The notes below the pieces were generated by a model. The model had not been told where the DNA came from. It saw only the letters and a program-made list of their open reading frames with translations, and searched no databases. This document shows positions 47,213-55,689 of a stretch of 64,000 nucleotides of DNA, piece after piece. The DNA is taken from the NCBI RefSeq assembly GCF_040409955.1, contig NZ_CP123385.1, forward strand, positions 124,001 through 188,000, in the 5' to 3' direction. This DNA is from Salipiger sp. H15. Its GTDB lineage: Bacteria; Pseudomonadota; Alphaproteobacteria; Rhodobacterales; Rhodobacteraceae. The position numbers were made by a program, and so were the translations under genes. Each line of letters opens with the position of its first letter. The first letter of the stretch is position 1.

Positions 47213-48109
47213 TCAGATCGGCGTGGCGGTGAAGCCCAGCTCCTCCGCCAGGCGCGCGCTCAGCCCGGCCTCGAGCGCGGCCAGCGGCGGCACGGTGCGG
47301 CGATAGCCGTCGTCGCCGTAGCGGGCCGCCACGAGCGCCTTCAGAACCACGAGCCCGCCATGACCGTCAACCGCCTCGATCCGCATCGCGGCGCGTTTCT
47401 CGAAGGCCGCGTCCACCTTGCCACCGAAAAGCGTGACGCTGTCCGCCGGGAAGAGGTTGACCAGACCGCCGATCATCCCCGCGCCGCCGGCCGCGACCAT
47501 GCGCGTCAGGATGCGGTCGTCGCCGGTGAAGATCGACAGCTCGGGGAAGGTGCGGATGAGCTCGAGCCCGCCCTCGAGGTTGCCGGTCGAATCCTTGATG
47601 CCGATCACCAGCTCGCCGAGCCGCGCCTGCACCGCGCGCACCAGCGACGGGGTGAAGGTCACGCCCGAGAAATGCGGGAAGTTGTAAAGCACGATGTCGA
47701 GGCCGGGATTGCCCGCCTTGGCCGCCACCGCCGCGTAGAACTCCGCGATCGCCGCCTCCGAGGAGGCGGTGTAGTAGAAGGGCGGGATGATCAGCGCCGC
47801 GCGGCAGCCAAGATCGGCGGCGGCGCGGTAGAGCCGGGCCGCGTCCTCGAGCGCCGAGGTGATGATGCCCGGCACCTGCCGGGACATGTCGCAGCCCGCG
47901 GCCTTCATCGCCTTCAGCGCCGCGATCTTCTGGTCGGTCGAGAAGGAGGCGCCCTCGCCGGTCGTGCCGAAGGCCGAAGTCATCGCGCAGCCCGCCGCCA
48001 GCATCGCGTCGCAATGCGCGACGAGGCGCGGCACGTCGATCTCGAATTCCGGTGTCACCGGCGTCACCGCGGCCCCGACCACTCCCTTGAAATCCGTCCC
48101 TGCGCGCAT
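47213..48109 (-). CDS. DapA/NanA-superfamily aldolase (probable 2-keto-3-deoxy sugar acid aldolase)
   Basis: The 298-residue TIM-barrel protein has TTGEGASFSTDQKIAALKAM, IPPFYYTASSEAA, the catalytic Tyr in VLYNFPHFSG and the Schiff-base Lys in VIGIKDSTGNLEGG. Its linkage to an alpha-L-rhamnosidase and a TRAP transporter, rather than lysine genes, argues for catabolism. Cleavage of 2-keto-3-deoxy-L-rhamnonate to pyruvate and lactaldehyde is a reasonable guess, since fungal LRA4 is in this superfamily. GGAGG lies upstream of the ATG at 48109. Confidence 0.88.
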   Translation of the reverse strand: MRAGTDFKGVVGAAVTPVTPEFEIDVPRLVAHCDAMLAAGCAMTSAFGTTGEGASFSTDQKIAALKAMKAAGCDMSRQVPGIITSALEDAARLYRAAADLGCRAALIIPPFYYTASSEAAIAEFYAAVAAKAGNPGLDIVLYNFPHFSGVTFTPSLVRAVQARLGELVIGIKDSTGNLEGGLELIRTFPELSIFTGDDRILTRMVAAGGAGMIGGLVNLFPADSVTLFGGKVDAAFEKRAAMRIEAVDGHGGLVVLKALVAARYGDDGYRRTVPPLAALEAGLSARLAEELGFTATPI

Positions 48110-48150
48110 CCCATCTGCCTCCGATTCATGGGCAACCAGCCGTAACGGCT

Positions 48151-48187
48151 TGATTGTGTTATTAATCCAATAACTGATACAATCAGT
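48151..48187. promoter_or_regulatory. TRAP-operon promoter with two palindromic GntR-type operators
   Basis: GTTATT-N5-AATAAC (48158-48174) and ACTGAT-ACA-ATCAGT (48173-48187) are perfect and adjoin. TGATTGT (48151-48157) also pairs with ACAATCA (48179-48185). A plus-strand promoter fits inside: TTGTGT (48154-48159), 18 bases, TACAAT (48178-48183). Repressor binding would block it. Confidence 0.7.
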
Positions 48188-48298
48188 GTTTACATAAGCC
48201 GTTCCGCTTTGTAAAGTCTCGCTCAATCGCCGCCGGAGGAGGATCCGGCCATTGGCAACGCGGCGAAAATCCTTAAACGGAATACAGGGAGGACCATC

Positions 48299-49288
48299 AT
48301 GAACGTCACACGCATTCTCACCGCGCTTGCCCTCGGCACGGCGCTGGTGACCCCGGCCTTCGCCGCCGACCAGATCGAGATCAAGTACACCACCCCCTCG
48401 GTGCCGAGCGACCTGCACACCAAGGCGATGCAGGTGTTCAAGGACGAGCTCGAGAAGCGCGCCCCCGGCCGTTTCGACGTGCAGCTCTACGATTCGGGCT
48501 CGCTCTTCGCGCAGGGTGCCGACCTCGACGCGCTGCAGCGCGGCAACGCCGAGATGACCTACCTGTCCTACCAGCTGATTGCCGACGCAATTCCGGCCTA
48601 TGGCCTGATGACCGCGGGCTACCTGTTCCAGAGCCCCGAGCATTACCGCGCCTTCCTCGCCTCGGACATCGGCGCCGAATTCAAGCAGACCGTCTCGGAC
48701 GAGATGGACGTGCAGATCCTCGACACCTGCTATCTCGGCACGCGCCAGCTCAACCTGCGCAAGGCGCGCGACGTGAAGACCCCGGCCGATCTCGCGGGGC
48801 TGAAACTGCGCATGCCGGGCTCGGACGCCTGGCTGTTCCTCGGCAGCGCGCTTGGCGCCGCGCCGACGCCGCTGCCCTTCGGCGAGGTCTACCTCGGCCT
48901 GCAGACCGGCACGATCGACGCGCAGGACAACCCCCTGCCCACCGTCGAGGCCGCCAAGTTCTACGAGGTGACCGAGCAGATCGTGCTGACCAGCCACCTC
49001 GTCGACGGCATCAACGTCGTGGTCAACAACGAGACCTGGGACAAGCTCTCGGACGAGGAAAAGACCGCGATGACCGAGGCCGCCGTCGCCTCCTGCGACT
49101 GGAACAACGCCGAGCGCCTCGCCAACGAGGAGCGCCTGGTGGACTTCTTCAAGGAGCAGGGCCTGCAGGTGACCGAGCCCGACGTGGCGGCGTTCCGCAG
49201 CCACGTGCAGGAGGTCTACGCCACCTCCGACCGCTCGGCCGACTGGCCCGAGGGCTGGGCCGAGAAGATCAACGCCCTGGCGGAGTGA
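48299..49288 (+). CDS. TRAP transporter solute-binding protein (DctP family)
   Basis: The 329-residue periplasmic protein has a Sec signal (NVTRILTALALGTALVTPAFA) and the DctP hallmarks YDSGSLFAQGADLDALQRGNAEM, the conserved Arg in GLKLRMPGSDAW, and PLPFGEVYLGLQTGTIDAQDNPLPTV. That Arg normally binds a carboxylate, so the ligand should be an organic acid. GGGAGGACC precedes the ATG. It leads the three-gene TRAP operon. Confidence 0.92.
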   Translation: MNVTRILTALALGTALVTPAFAADQIEIKYTTPSVPSDLHTKAMQVFKDELEKRAPGRFDVQLYDSGSLFAQGADLDALQRGNAEMTYLSYQLIADAIPAYGLMTAGYLFQSPEHYRAFLASDIGAEFKQTVSDEMDVQILDTCYLGTRQLNLRKARDVKTPADLAGLKLRMPGSDAWLFLGSALGAAPTPLPFGEVYLGLQTGTIDAQDNPLPTVEAAKFYEVTEQIVLTSHLVDGINVVVNNETWDKLSDEEKTAMTEAAVASCDWNNAERLANEERLVDFFKEQGLQVTEPDVAAFRSHVQEVYATSDRSADWPEGWAEKINALAE

Positions 49289-49294
49289 TCCGCC

Positions 49295-49834
49295 GTGACC
49301 GCCCGCAGTCATTCCGCGTCCGGGACCGGGTCGGACATGACCCGGCCCGGCACGCTCGAAACCCTTGGCCGCCTGCTCTCGCGGGCGGCCGACATCGTCG
49401 GCATCGGCCTGTTCCTTGCGGCCTTCGCCGGGTTCATCGTGCAGATCTTCTTCCGCTACGTGATGGGCACGCCGCTCGTCTGGTCGGAGGAGTTCGTGAT
49501 GATCGCCTTCATCTGGACGGTGTTCTGGGCCGCCGCCTTCCTCGTGCCGATCCGCGAGCACGTCACCTTCGACGTGGTCTATGACGTGGTCTCGCCGAAG
49601 ACGCAGCGGATCCTGGCGATCTTCACCATGGTCGTGGCGATCACCGCCTTCGGCCTGCTGATCCTGCCCACCATCGACTACCTCGACTTCCTCACCCGCA
49701 AGAAGAGCCCGGTGCTGCGCATCCCGATGCACTGGGTCTACGGCTGCTACCTGTTCTTCGTCGTCGGCCTGACGCTGAAGATGCTCGGCCGCCTGCTGCG
49801 CCTCTTCGGGCCGAACTGGCGCGACGCGCTCTGA
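49295..49834 (+). CDS. TRAP transporter small membrane subunit (DctQ)
   Basis: The 179-residue protein has four hydrophobic helices and DctQ features (FFRYVMGTPLVWSEEFVMIAFIWTVFWAAAF, then IREHVTFDVVYD). A GTG start at 49295 with GGAG upstream gives a 14-residue extension; the ATG at 49337 is the alternative and would give a more typical N-terminus. It lies between the binding protein and the large subunit. Confidence 0.88.
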   Translation: MTARSHSASGTGSDMTRPGTLETLGRLLSRAADIVGIGLFLAAFAGFIVQIFFRYVMGTPLVWSEEFVMIAFIWTVFWAAAFLVPIREHVTFDVVYDVVSPKTQRILAIFTMVVAITAFGLLILPTIDYLDFLTRKKSPVLRIPMHWVYGCYLFFVVGLTLKMLGRLLRLFGPNWRDAL

Positions 49835-49848
49835 ACCAAGGGAAACCA

Positions 49849-51156
49849 ATGGAATTCTTCGCGGACAATGCGCTGCTGCTGATGATCGGCCTGCTGGTGG
49901 CGATCACGGTGGCCGGACTTCCCATGGGGCTCGCGATGATCGTCTCGAGCGTGTTCTACCTGCTGATGGCGGGGCGCGACATCGGCCTTGCCGCCGAGAA
50001 CGTGCTCAACGGCGTCTTCGGCAACTTCGTCGCGCTGGCGGTGCCGCTCTTCATCTTTGCCGCCAACATCATGAACGCGGGCAAGGTCTCGGACCGGCTG
50101 CTCGACTTCGCGCTGGCGCTGGTCGGCCGGGTGCCGGGCGGGCTCGCGCAGGTCAACATCCTGACCTCGCTCATCTTCTCGGGCATGTCGGGCTCGGCGA
50201 TCTCGGACGCGGCGGGGGTCGGCAAGGTGATCACCGACATGATGACCAAGGACGGGCGCTACCCGCGCGGCTTTGCCGGGGCGATCACCGCGACCTCGGC
50301 CGTGGTCGGGCCGATCTTCCCGCCCTCGATCCCGATGGTGTTCTACGCGCTGATCTCCTCGACCTCGGTGGGCGCGCTCTTCCTCGGCGGCGTCATTCCC
50401 GCGCTTCTGCTGGTGCTGGTGCTCGGCATCGCGGTGATGATCATGGCCAAGCTGCGCGGCTTCCCGGTCGAGGCGGCGGTGCCGTGGCGCACCTTCCCCG
50501 TCGTCTTCCTGCGCGCCGCCCCGGCGCTGATGATGCCCGCGATCCTGCTTGGCGGCATCTACACCGGCATCTTCACCCCGACCGAGGCCGCCGCCGTCTC
50601 GGCCTTCTACGCGCTGCTGCTCTCGGTCTTTGCCTACCGGGTCATGGGCCTGCGCGACTTCCTCGAGGTGGTCCGCGCCACGGTGCGCACCACGGCGGTG
50701 GTCACCATCGTGCTTTGCGGCGCCTTCATCTTCAACTACGTGGTGACCGTCGAGCGCGTGCCGGCGAGCGTCTTCGCCTTCTTCGACAGCATGGACCTCA
50801 ACGCCATCCAGTTGCTCATCCTGCTGAACCTGCTCTATCTCGCGATGGGCTGCTTCCTCGACGTGTCGACCATCATGCTGGTGGTGACCCCGCTCTTCCT
50901 GCCCTCGGCGGCGGCGCTGGGGATCGACCTGACGCACCTTGGCGTGGTGCTGGTCTTCAACATGATGATCGGGCTGATCACCCCGCCCTACGGGATATTG
51001 CTCTTCATCATCAAGGCGTTGAACGGCATCCCGGTGAGCGAGATGATCCGCGAGGTCTGGATTTTCCTCGCGATCCTGATCGCCCTGCTGGCGGTGCTGA
51101 CCTTCGTGCCCGAGCTGGTGCTCTGGCTGCCGCGCGCGGCGGGGATGCTGGGGTAA
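49849..51156 (+). CDS. TRAP transporter large permease (DctM)
   Basis: The 435-residue protein has about twelve membrane helices and DctM motifs (MSGSAISDAAGVGKVITDMM, SAVVGPIFPPSIPMVFYAL, GIFTPTEAAAVSAFYALLL, GLITPPYGILLFIIKAL). It carries out Na+-coupled import of the ligand delivered by the DctP-like protein. It ends 10 bases before a convergent gene. Confidence 0.94.
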   Translation: MEFFADNALLLMIGLLVAITVAGLPMGLAMIVSSVFYLLMAGRDIGLAAENVLNGVFGNFVALAVPLFIFAANIMNAGKVSDRLLDFALALVGRVPGGLAQVNILTSLIFSGMSGSAISDAAGVGKVITDMMTKDGRYPRGFAGAITATSAVVGPIFPPSIPMVFYALISSTSVGALFLGGVIPALLLVLVLGIAVMIMAKLRGFPVEAAVPWRTFPVVFLRAAPALMMPAILLGGIYTGIFTPTEAAAVSAFYALLLSVFAYRVMGLRDFLEVVRATVRTTAVVTIVLCGAFIFNYVVTVERVPASVFAFFDSMDLNAIQLLILLNLLYLAMGCFLDVSTIMLVVTPLFLPSAAALGIDLTHLGVVLVFNMMIGLITPPYGILLFIIKALNGIPVSEMIREVWIFLAILIALLAVLTFVPELVLWLPRAAGMLG

Positions 51157-51166
51157 GAGGAAAGTC

Positions 51167-51886
51167 TCAGGCCTGCTGCGCGGATGCGGCGGGCCTGCGC
51201 TGCCAGCGCGGCACGACCTCGTCCCGCGCCACCGAGAAGAGCAGGCTCGAGCATTCGCGGCGCAGCACCCGCACGCCCGCGTCGAGCGCGGTGATCCGCG
51301 CCAGCAGATCCGCCACCGCGCGCTGCGCGCCCGCCTCGGTCGTGGCTTCCTGCAAGACGACGAGGTGATGGCGCCCGGGCTCGGAAAGCTCGGGGCTGGC
51401 GAAGACGCCATAGGCCGGGATGCGGTCGGCACGGCCAAGGTGGAAGGCCGAGGTGCGCTGCTCGGCGAGGCCCTCGCGAAGCAAGTCGAGGATCACCCCG
51501 TCCGACGCCGCCGAGCCATTGCCGAGGCTCAGCGCCAGCGTGCCCACCTGCCCGGCGCAGCCGGTGCCCTCGGAGGCCAGCGTCGCGCAGGGCAGGCGCA
51601 GGAAGTTGCGGAAATGCGGTCGCATCTTCGCCGACCAGGGCGTCGGCTCGCGCTGCAACTCGGCGTAGTCGGGCGTGTCGAGCGCCGCCAGCGACTGCAG
51701 GTCGTAAAGCGTCATGTAGCGGCTCTCGCTCCGCGCGAAATCACCGTAGCGGCGGCCCGACAGGAAGCCCGGCGCGGCGACCCGCTCGGGCACGTGCTCG
51801 AGGCTGTGCCAGCGCTCGTATTCCTCGGCGCGGCTCTCGTCGAAGTCGTTCCAGAGGCAGAGGAACCCCGATCCGGTCAGGGGCAT
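51167..51886 (-). CDS. Unrecognised protein, probably two dimeric alpha/beta-barrel domains
   Basis: The 239-residue protein is not a family I can name. The N-terminal half (FLCLWNDFDESRAEEYERWHSLEHVPERVAAPGFLSGRRY) looks like an EthD/antibiotic-monooxygenase-type ferredoxin-like barrel, and the second half (VGTLALSLGNGS..., HHLVVLQEATTEAGAQRAVADLL) may be a second copy. The His and Glu in WHSLEHVPER are candidate catalytic residues. It overlaps the alcohol dehydrogenase gene by 10 bases, with GGAGG upstream, so it is the last gene of the ABC-ADH operon. Confidence 0.6.
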   Translation of the reverse strand: MPLTGSGFLCLWNDFDESRAEEYERWHSLEHVPERVAAPGFLSGRRYGDFARSESRYMTLYDLQSLAALDTPDYAELQREPTPWSAKMRPHFRNFLRLPCATLASEGTGCAGQVGTLALSLGNGSAASDGVILDLLREGLAEQRTSAFHLGRADRIPAYGVFASPELSEPGRHHLVVLQEATTEAGAQRAVADLLARITALDAGVRVLRRECSSLLFSVARDEVVPRWQRRPAASAQQA

Positions 51887-52929
51887 GCGCCCGCCTCCTG
51901 CAGCACCATCACCTTCGAGGCCTGCTTGGCCCCGGCGATCTTCACCGCCTCGGGCGCGTCCGTCAGCGGCAGGCGATGGCTGATCATGCCGCGCAGCCGC
52001 TCGGGGTTCGCGGAAAGGAAGGCCAGCACCTCGGGCCATGTTTCCACCGGCGCGCGGTAGGAGCCGAGGATCTGCTGGTGGTTGCGCACGAGCGCGGTGA
52101 GATCCACCTGCGCCGGGGCCGGATGGATGCCGACGATCACCAGCTTGCCGCGCTTGGCCAAGACGCTCAGCGCCTCGGGGACCACGGCGGGCACGCCGGT
52201 CGCCTCGAAGATCACGTCGAACCGGCCATGCTCGAGCCACGGCGCAAGCGCCCCGGCCAGCGTGGTGCCAAGGCTGTCGGCAACGTTCGGAAAGCCGAGC
52301 GCGCGCACGCGCTCCAGCCGCGCCGCGTCGTCGCGGCCGACCACCACCACCTCGCCCGCGCCCGCCGCCTCGGCGAAGAGCGCGATGCCCTGCCCGATGG
52401 TGCCGGGGCCGAGTACCAACACCCGCGCGCCGGGCCTCAGGCCCGCCGTGTCCACCGCCTCGCGGCAGACGGTCATCGGCTCGGTCAGCGCGGCGATCTC
52501 GGCCTCCATGCCCTCGGGCACCGGCACGCAGTTCTCGGCCGGGACCAGCAGTTGCGGGGCAAAGGCGCCGCTGCGCCCGATGCCGACGCCGAGCCGGCCG
52601 GTGCAATTGTCGGGATCGCCGTTCAGGCAGGGCGCGCAGCGGTGGCAGAGCACCGAGGGGCGGATGGTCACGCGCTGGCCGATGAGCGCCGGGTCGACGC
52701 CCTCGCCCGCCGCGCAGATGCGCCCGCAGGTCTCGTGGCCGATGGTGACGGGCATGGCGCGCTGCATCGACTCGTAGCCGGGGGTCCAGTGGGCGATGTG
52801 CACGTCGGTGCCGCAGACACCCGTCGCCTCGATGCCGATCAGCACCTCGCCCGGGCCCGGCGCGGGGGGCGGTGCCACCTCGCGCAGCTCCACGCCGGGG
52901 GCGGCCTCGGTCTTCTGCAGGGCCAGCAT
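51877..52929 (-). CDS. Zinc-dependent alcohol/sorbitol dehydrogenase family protein
   Basis: The 350-residue MDR enzyme has the catalytic zinc site (GVCGTDVHI, IGHETCGRI), the four-Cys structural site (CHRCAPCLNGDPDNC), the NAD fold VLVLGPGTIGQGIALF and EVVVVGRDD. It oxidises a secondary alcohol or polyol; the substrate is unknown. It follows the permease gene directly and overlaps the tandem-barrel gene, so it works on what the ABC importer brings in. Confidence 0.9.
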   Translation of the reverse strand: MLALQKTEAAPGVELREVAPPPAPGPGEVLIGIEATGVCGTDVHIAHWTPGYESMQRAMPVTIGHETCGRICAAGEGVDPALIGQRVTIRPSVLCHRCAPCLNGDPDNCTGRLGVGIGRSGAFAPQLLVPAENCVPVPEGMEAEIAALTEPMTVCREAVDTAGLRPGARVLVLGPGTIGQGIALFAEAAGAGEVVVVGRDDAARLERVRALGFPNVADSLGTTLAGALAPWLEHGRFDVIFEATGVPAVVPEALSVLAKRGKLVIVGIHPAPAQVDLTALVRNHQQILGSYRAPVETWPEVLAFLSANPERLRGMISHRLPLTDAPEAVKIAGAKQASKVMVLQEAGACP

Positions 52930-52934
52930 GGGGC

Positions 52935-53780
52935 TCACGACCTCCAGCCGAGGAAGCGGCGCTCGATGAGGCCGATGACCCAGCCGACGACCAGACCCAT
53001 CAGCGACAGGACGGTGACCCCGGCGAAGAGCCGTTCGAGATCGTAGAGCGAGCCCGCCTCGAGGATGTAGGCGCCGATGCCGTGCTCGGCGCCCAGCATC
53101 TCGGCGGCGACGAGCAGGATGATGGCGATGGCGATCGAGACGCGCAGCCCCGACAGGATCCCCGGGAAGGCGCCCGGCAGCACGATCTTGCGCACCACCG
53201 ACCACCACGACAGGCCGAAGCTCTGGCCCATGCGGATCAGCGTGCGGTCGACGCTGTCCACCGCGCCGAAGGTGGCGACCACGGTGGGGGTGAAGGTGCC
53301 GAAGGCGATGAGCGCGTATTTCGAGCTTTCACCGATGCCGAACCAGATGACGAAGAGCGGCAGCAGCGCGATCTTGGGGATCGGGAAGAGCGCCGAGACC
53401 AGCGGCACGAGGCCGGCACGGGCAAGGCTGAAGAGGCCGATCATCGTGCCCACGGCGACACCCGCCGCCGCGCCGATGCCGCCGCCGATCAGCAGCCGCA
53501 TGAGCGAGGGCGCGAGGTGCTGCCACAGGAGGCCCGACGCGGCGAGGTTCCAGAGCGTCTCCAGCACCGCCGAGGGGCGCGGCATGGTGAGGTTCGAGAT
53601 GACCCCGCTGCGCGTGCCCGCCTCGAGCGCGGCGATCAGGATGACGAAGACCGCGATGGCGGCGCCGCGCACCGGCTCGGGCTGGAAGCCGCCGCCGCGG
53701 AAGCGGACCGGGCGGCCGGTCTCGGGCTTGGCCGCCGTGGTGTCGAAGGGGGCCGCGTTGGCCGGAAGGGTCTTATCCAT
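52935..53780 (-). CDS. ABC transporter permease (NitT/TauT type)
   Basis: The 281-residue protein has a polar N-terminal tail of about 40 residues, then six membrane helices with the NitT/TauT coupling motif SVVRKIVLPGAFPGILSGLRV and VSALFPIPKIALLPLFVIWFG. Its ATG overlaps the ATPase gene by eight bases. The family imports nitrate, sulfonates, pyrimidine precursors and related compounds. Confidence 0.9.
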   Translation of the reverse strand: MDKTLPANAAPFDTTAAKPETGRPVRFRGGGFQPEPVRGAAIAVFVILIAALEAGTRSGVISNLTMPRPSAVLETLWNLAASGLLWQHLAPSLMRLLIGGGIGAAAGVAVGTMIGLFSLARAGLVPLVSALFPIPKIALLPLFVIWFGIGESSKYALIAFGTFTPTVVATFGAVDSVDRTLIRMGQSFGLSWWSVVRKIVLPGAFPGILSGLRVSIAIAIILLVAAEMLGAEHGIGAYILEAGSLYDLERLFAGVTVLSLMGLVVGWVIGLIERRFLGWRS

Positions 53781-54540
53781 CGATCAGCTCCATGTCTGCG
53801 GCTTCCGCCTCGGCGCGCATCAGCTCCCAGAGCTCGGCCTGCCGCGCCTCGAGTTCGGGCGAGCCGAGGTGCCGGTCCTGCAGCGGCGTGTCGATGTCGA
53901 CGACCTTGTGGATCCGCCCCGGGCGGCGCGAGAGCACGACGATGCGGTGACCGAGCCGCACCGCCTCGTTGAGGTTGTGGGTGACGTAGATCGCGGTGAA
54001 GGGCTCGCGCGTCCAGAGCGAGATGAGGTCCTCCATCAGCAGCTCGCGCGTCTGGCTGTCGAGCGCCGAGAGCGGCTCGTCCATCAGCATGCAGGCGGGC
54101 CTGACCGCCAGCGCCCGGGCGATGGCGACGCGCTGCTTCATGCCGCCCGAAAGCTGCTTCGGCAGGGCATCGGCGAAATCCGAGAGCCGGGTGCGGGCCA
54201 GCACGTCGGCGATGACCGCGTCTTCCTGCGCTCGCCCGAGCTTGTGGTCCTCGAGCACCAGCCGGACGTTGTCGGCGACGCTGCGCCAGGGCAGCAGCGC
54301 GAAGTGCTGGAAGACGAAGGTCAGCGGGTTGAGCGAGTCCGTCGGCGGCTCGCCGACGGTGCGCACCTCGCCCAGCATCGGGCGCTCGAGCCCGCCGATC
54401 ATCCGCAGCAGGGTCGACTTGCCGCAGCCCGAGGGGCCGACGAGGCAGACGATCTGCCCCTGCGGGATGACCAGCGAAATATCCTTGAGCACGACCATGT
54501 TGCCATAGCTGTGGCCCAGCTCGTCGACGATGAGCTTCAT
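53773..54540 (-). CDS. ABC transporter ATPase (NitT/TauT type)
   Basis: The 255-residue ATPase has Walker A GPSGCGKST, Q-loop VFQHFALLPW, signature LSGGMKQRVAIARAL, a Walker B region with MLMDEPLSALD and switch YVTHNLNEAV. All sites are intact. GGGAGGAGAG lies just before the ATG. It works as a homodimer with the following permease. Confidence 0.92.
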   Translation of the reverse strand: MKLIVDELGHSYGNMVVLKDISLVIPQGQIVCLVGPSGCGKSTLLRMIGGLERPMLGEVRTVGEPPTDSLNPLTFVFQHFALLPWRSVADNVRLVLEDHKLGRAQEDAVIADVLARTRLSDFADALPKQLSGGMKQRVAIARALAVRPACMLMDEPLSALDSQTRELLMEDLISLWTREPFTAIYVTHNLNEAVRLGHRIVVLSRRPGRIHKVVDIDTPLQDRHLGSPELEARQAELWELMRAEAEAADMELIDG

Positions 54541-54598
54541 CGCTCTCCTCCCGCGTCAGATGGGAGGGACCGGCCCGCGCGGGGCCGGCCCCGCGTGG

Positions 54599-55624
54599 TC
54601 ACTTGGTCTCGACGTAGGAGTCGTCGACGAACATGTCGAGCGTGATGTCGCTGCCGACGAGGCCCTCGGCCTGCATCCAGCCGAGCTGCGCCTGCAGCGA
54701 GGTGGTGGACAGCGCCAGCCCCTCGTTGATCCGCATCGAGCCCTCGGTCATGTCCTTTGCGAACTTGTCGTCGGGCACGTCGACGCTGACGTACTTGTGC
54801 ACGATCGCGGTCAGCTCGGTGACCTCGTCGTCGCTCGCGGTCTTGTCGACGAAGGCGGCGTTGTAGTCGGCGACGCCGTGCGACAGGGCGCGCAGGAAGG
54901 CCTCGGTCTGGTCGCGCTCGCCCTCGGCGATGGCGGTCGAGGTGAAGATCGCGGTCACCTGGTAGTCGGGGTCATAGGCCGAGAAATCGGCGATCTTGCG
55001 GGCCGCGCCCTCGGCGACGAGGCGCTTGCCGATGCTGGGCTGGATCACCCAGGCGTCTACCTGCCCGGTGCTGAGCGCGCCGACGATCGCGCCGACCTTC
55101 TGCAGCGGCTTCATCGACACGTCGGAGACGGCGAAGCCTTCCTTCTCGGCGATGCGGCTCAGCATGTAGTGGAAGGACGAACCGGCGGTGGTGATGCCGA
55201 AGCTCTTGCCCGCCAGCTTCGACGGCTCGGTCAGACCCGCGTCATAGGCCGCGTTCGAGGCCAGCACGACCGCGCCATCGACATTCGCATCCTCGGCCAG
55301 CGCACCTGCGATGACCTTCACCGCACCCTTCTGGCCAAGGTTGATCAGCCCGCCGGTGATCGAGGTCACGCCGTAGTCGAGATCGCCGCCGGCGACGCCC
55401 ACGGCCATCGCGGCGGAACTCTCGAAGAAGGCCAGCTCGACCTCGAGCCCCTCGTCGGCGAAATAGCCGCGCTCGAGCGCGATGTAGGTCGGCGAATGGC
55501 TGGTCAGGCGCAGCGCGCCGAGCGTGATCCCCTCGGCGGCGGCAAACCCGGTGGTGGCGCCGAGCGTGGTGCCGGCAAGCAGCAGCGCCAGCGCGCCACG
55601 GCGCGTGGTGGTGAGATAGGTCAT
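54599..55624 (-). CDS. ABC transporter substrate-binding protein (NitT/TauT type)
   Basis: The 341-residue protein has an export signal (TYLTTTRRGALALLLAGTTL, then a cleavage region near AAA at about 28) and the family pattern ITLGALRLTSHSPTYIALERGYFADEGLEVEL, GGDLDYGVTSITGG and GQVDAWVIQPSIGK. The ATG at 55624 rather than 55627 fits the GGGAGG spacing. The ligand is unknown. Confidence 0.9.
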   Translation of the reverse strand: MTYLTTTRRGALALLLAGTTLGATTGFAAAEGITLGALRLTSHSPTYIALERGYFADEGLEVELAFFESSAAMAVGVAGGDLDYGVTSITGGLINLGQKGAVKVIAGALAEDANVDGAVVLASNAAYDAGLTEPSKLAGKSFGITTAGSSFHYMLSRIAEKEGFAVSDVSMKPLQKVGAIVGALSTGQVDAWVIQPSIGKRLVAEGAARKIADFSAYDPDYQVTAIFTSTAIAEGERDQTEAFLRALSHGVADYNAAFVDKTASDDEVTELTAIVHKYVSVDVPDDKFAKDMTEGSMRINEGLALSTTSLQAQLGWMQAEGLVGSDITLDMFVDDSYVETK

Positions 55625-55689
55625 CATGTCCTCCCTGAAACTCGTGCGCCGGAGCATCGGGGTTTCGGGGCATAGGCACAATGCAGAAA

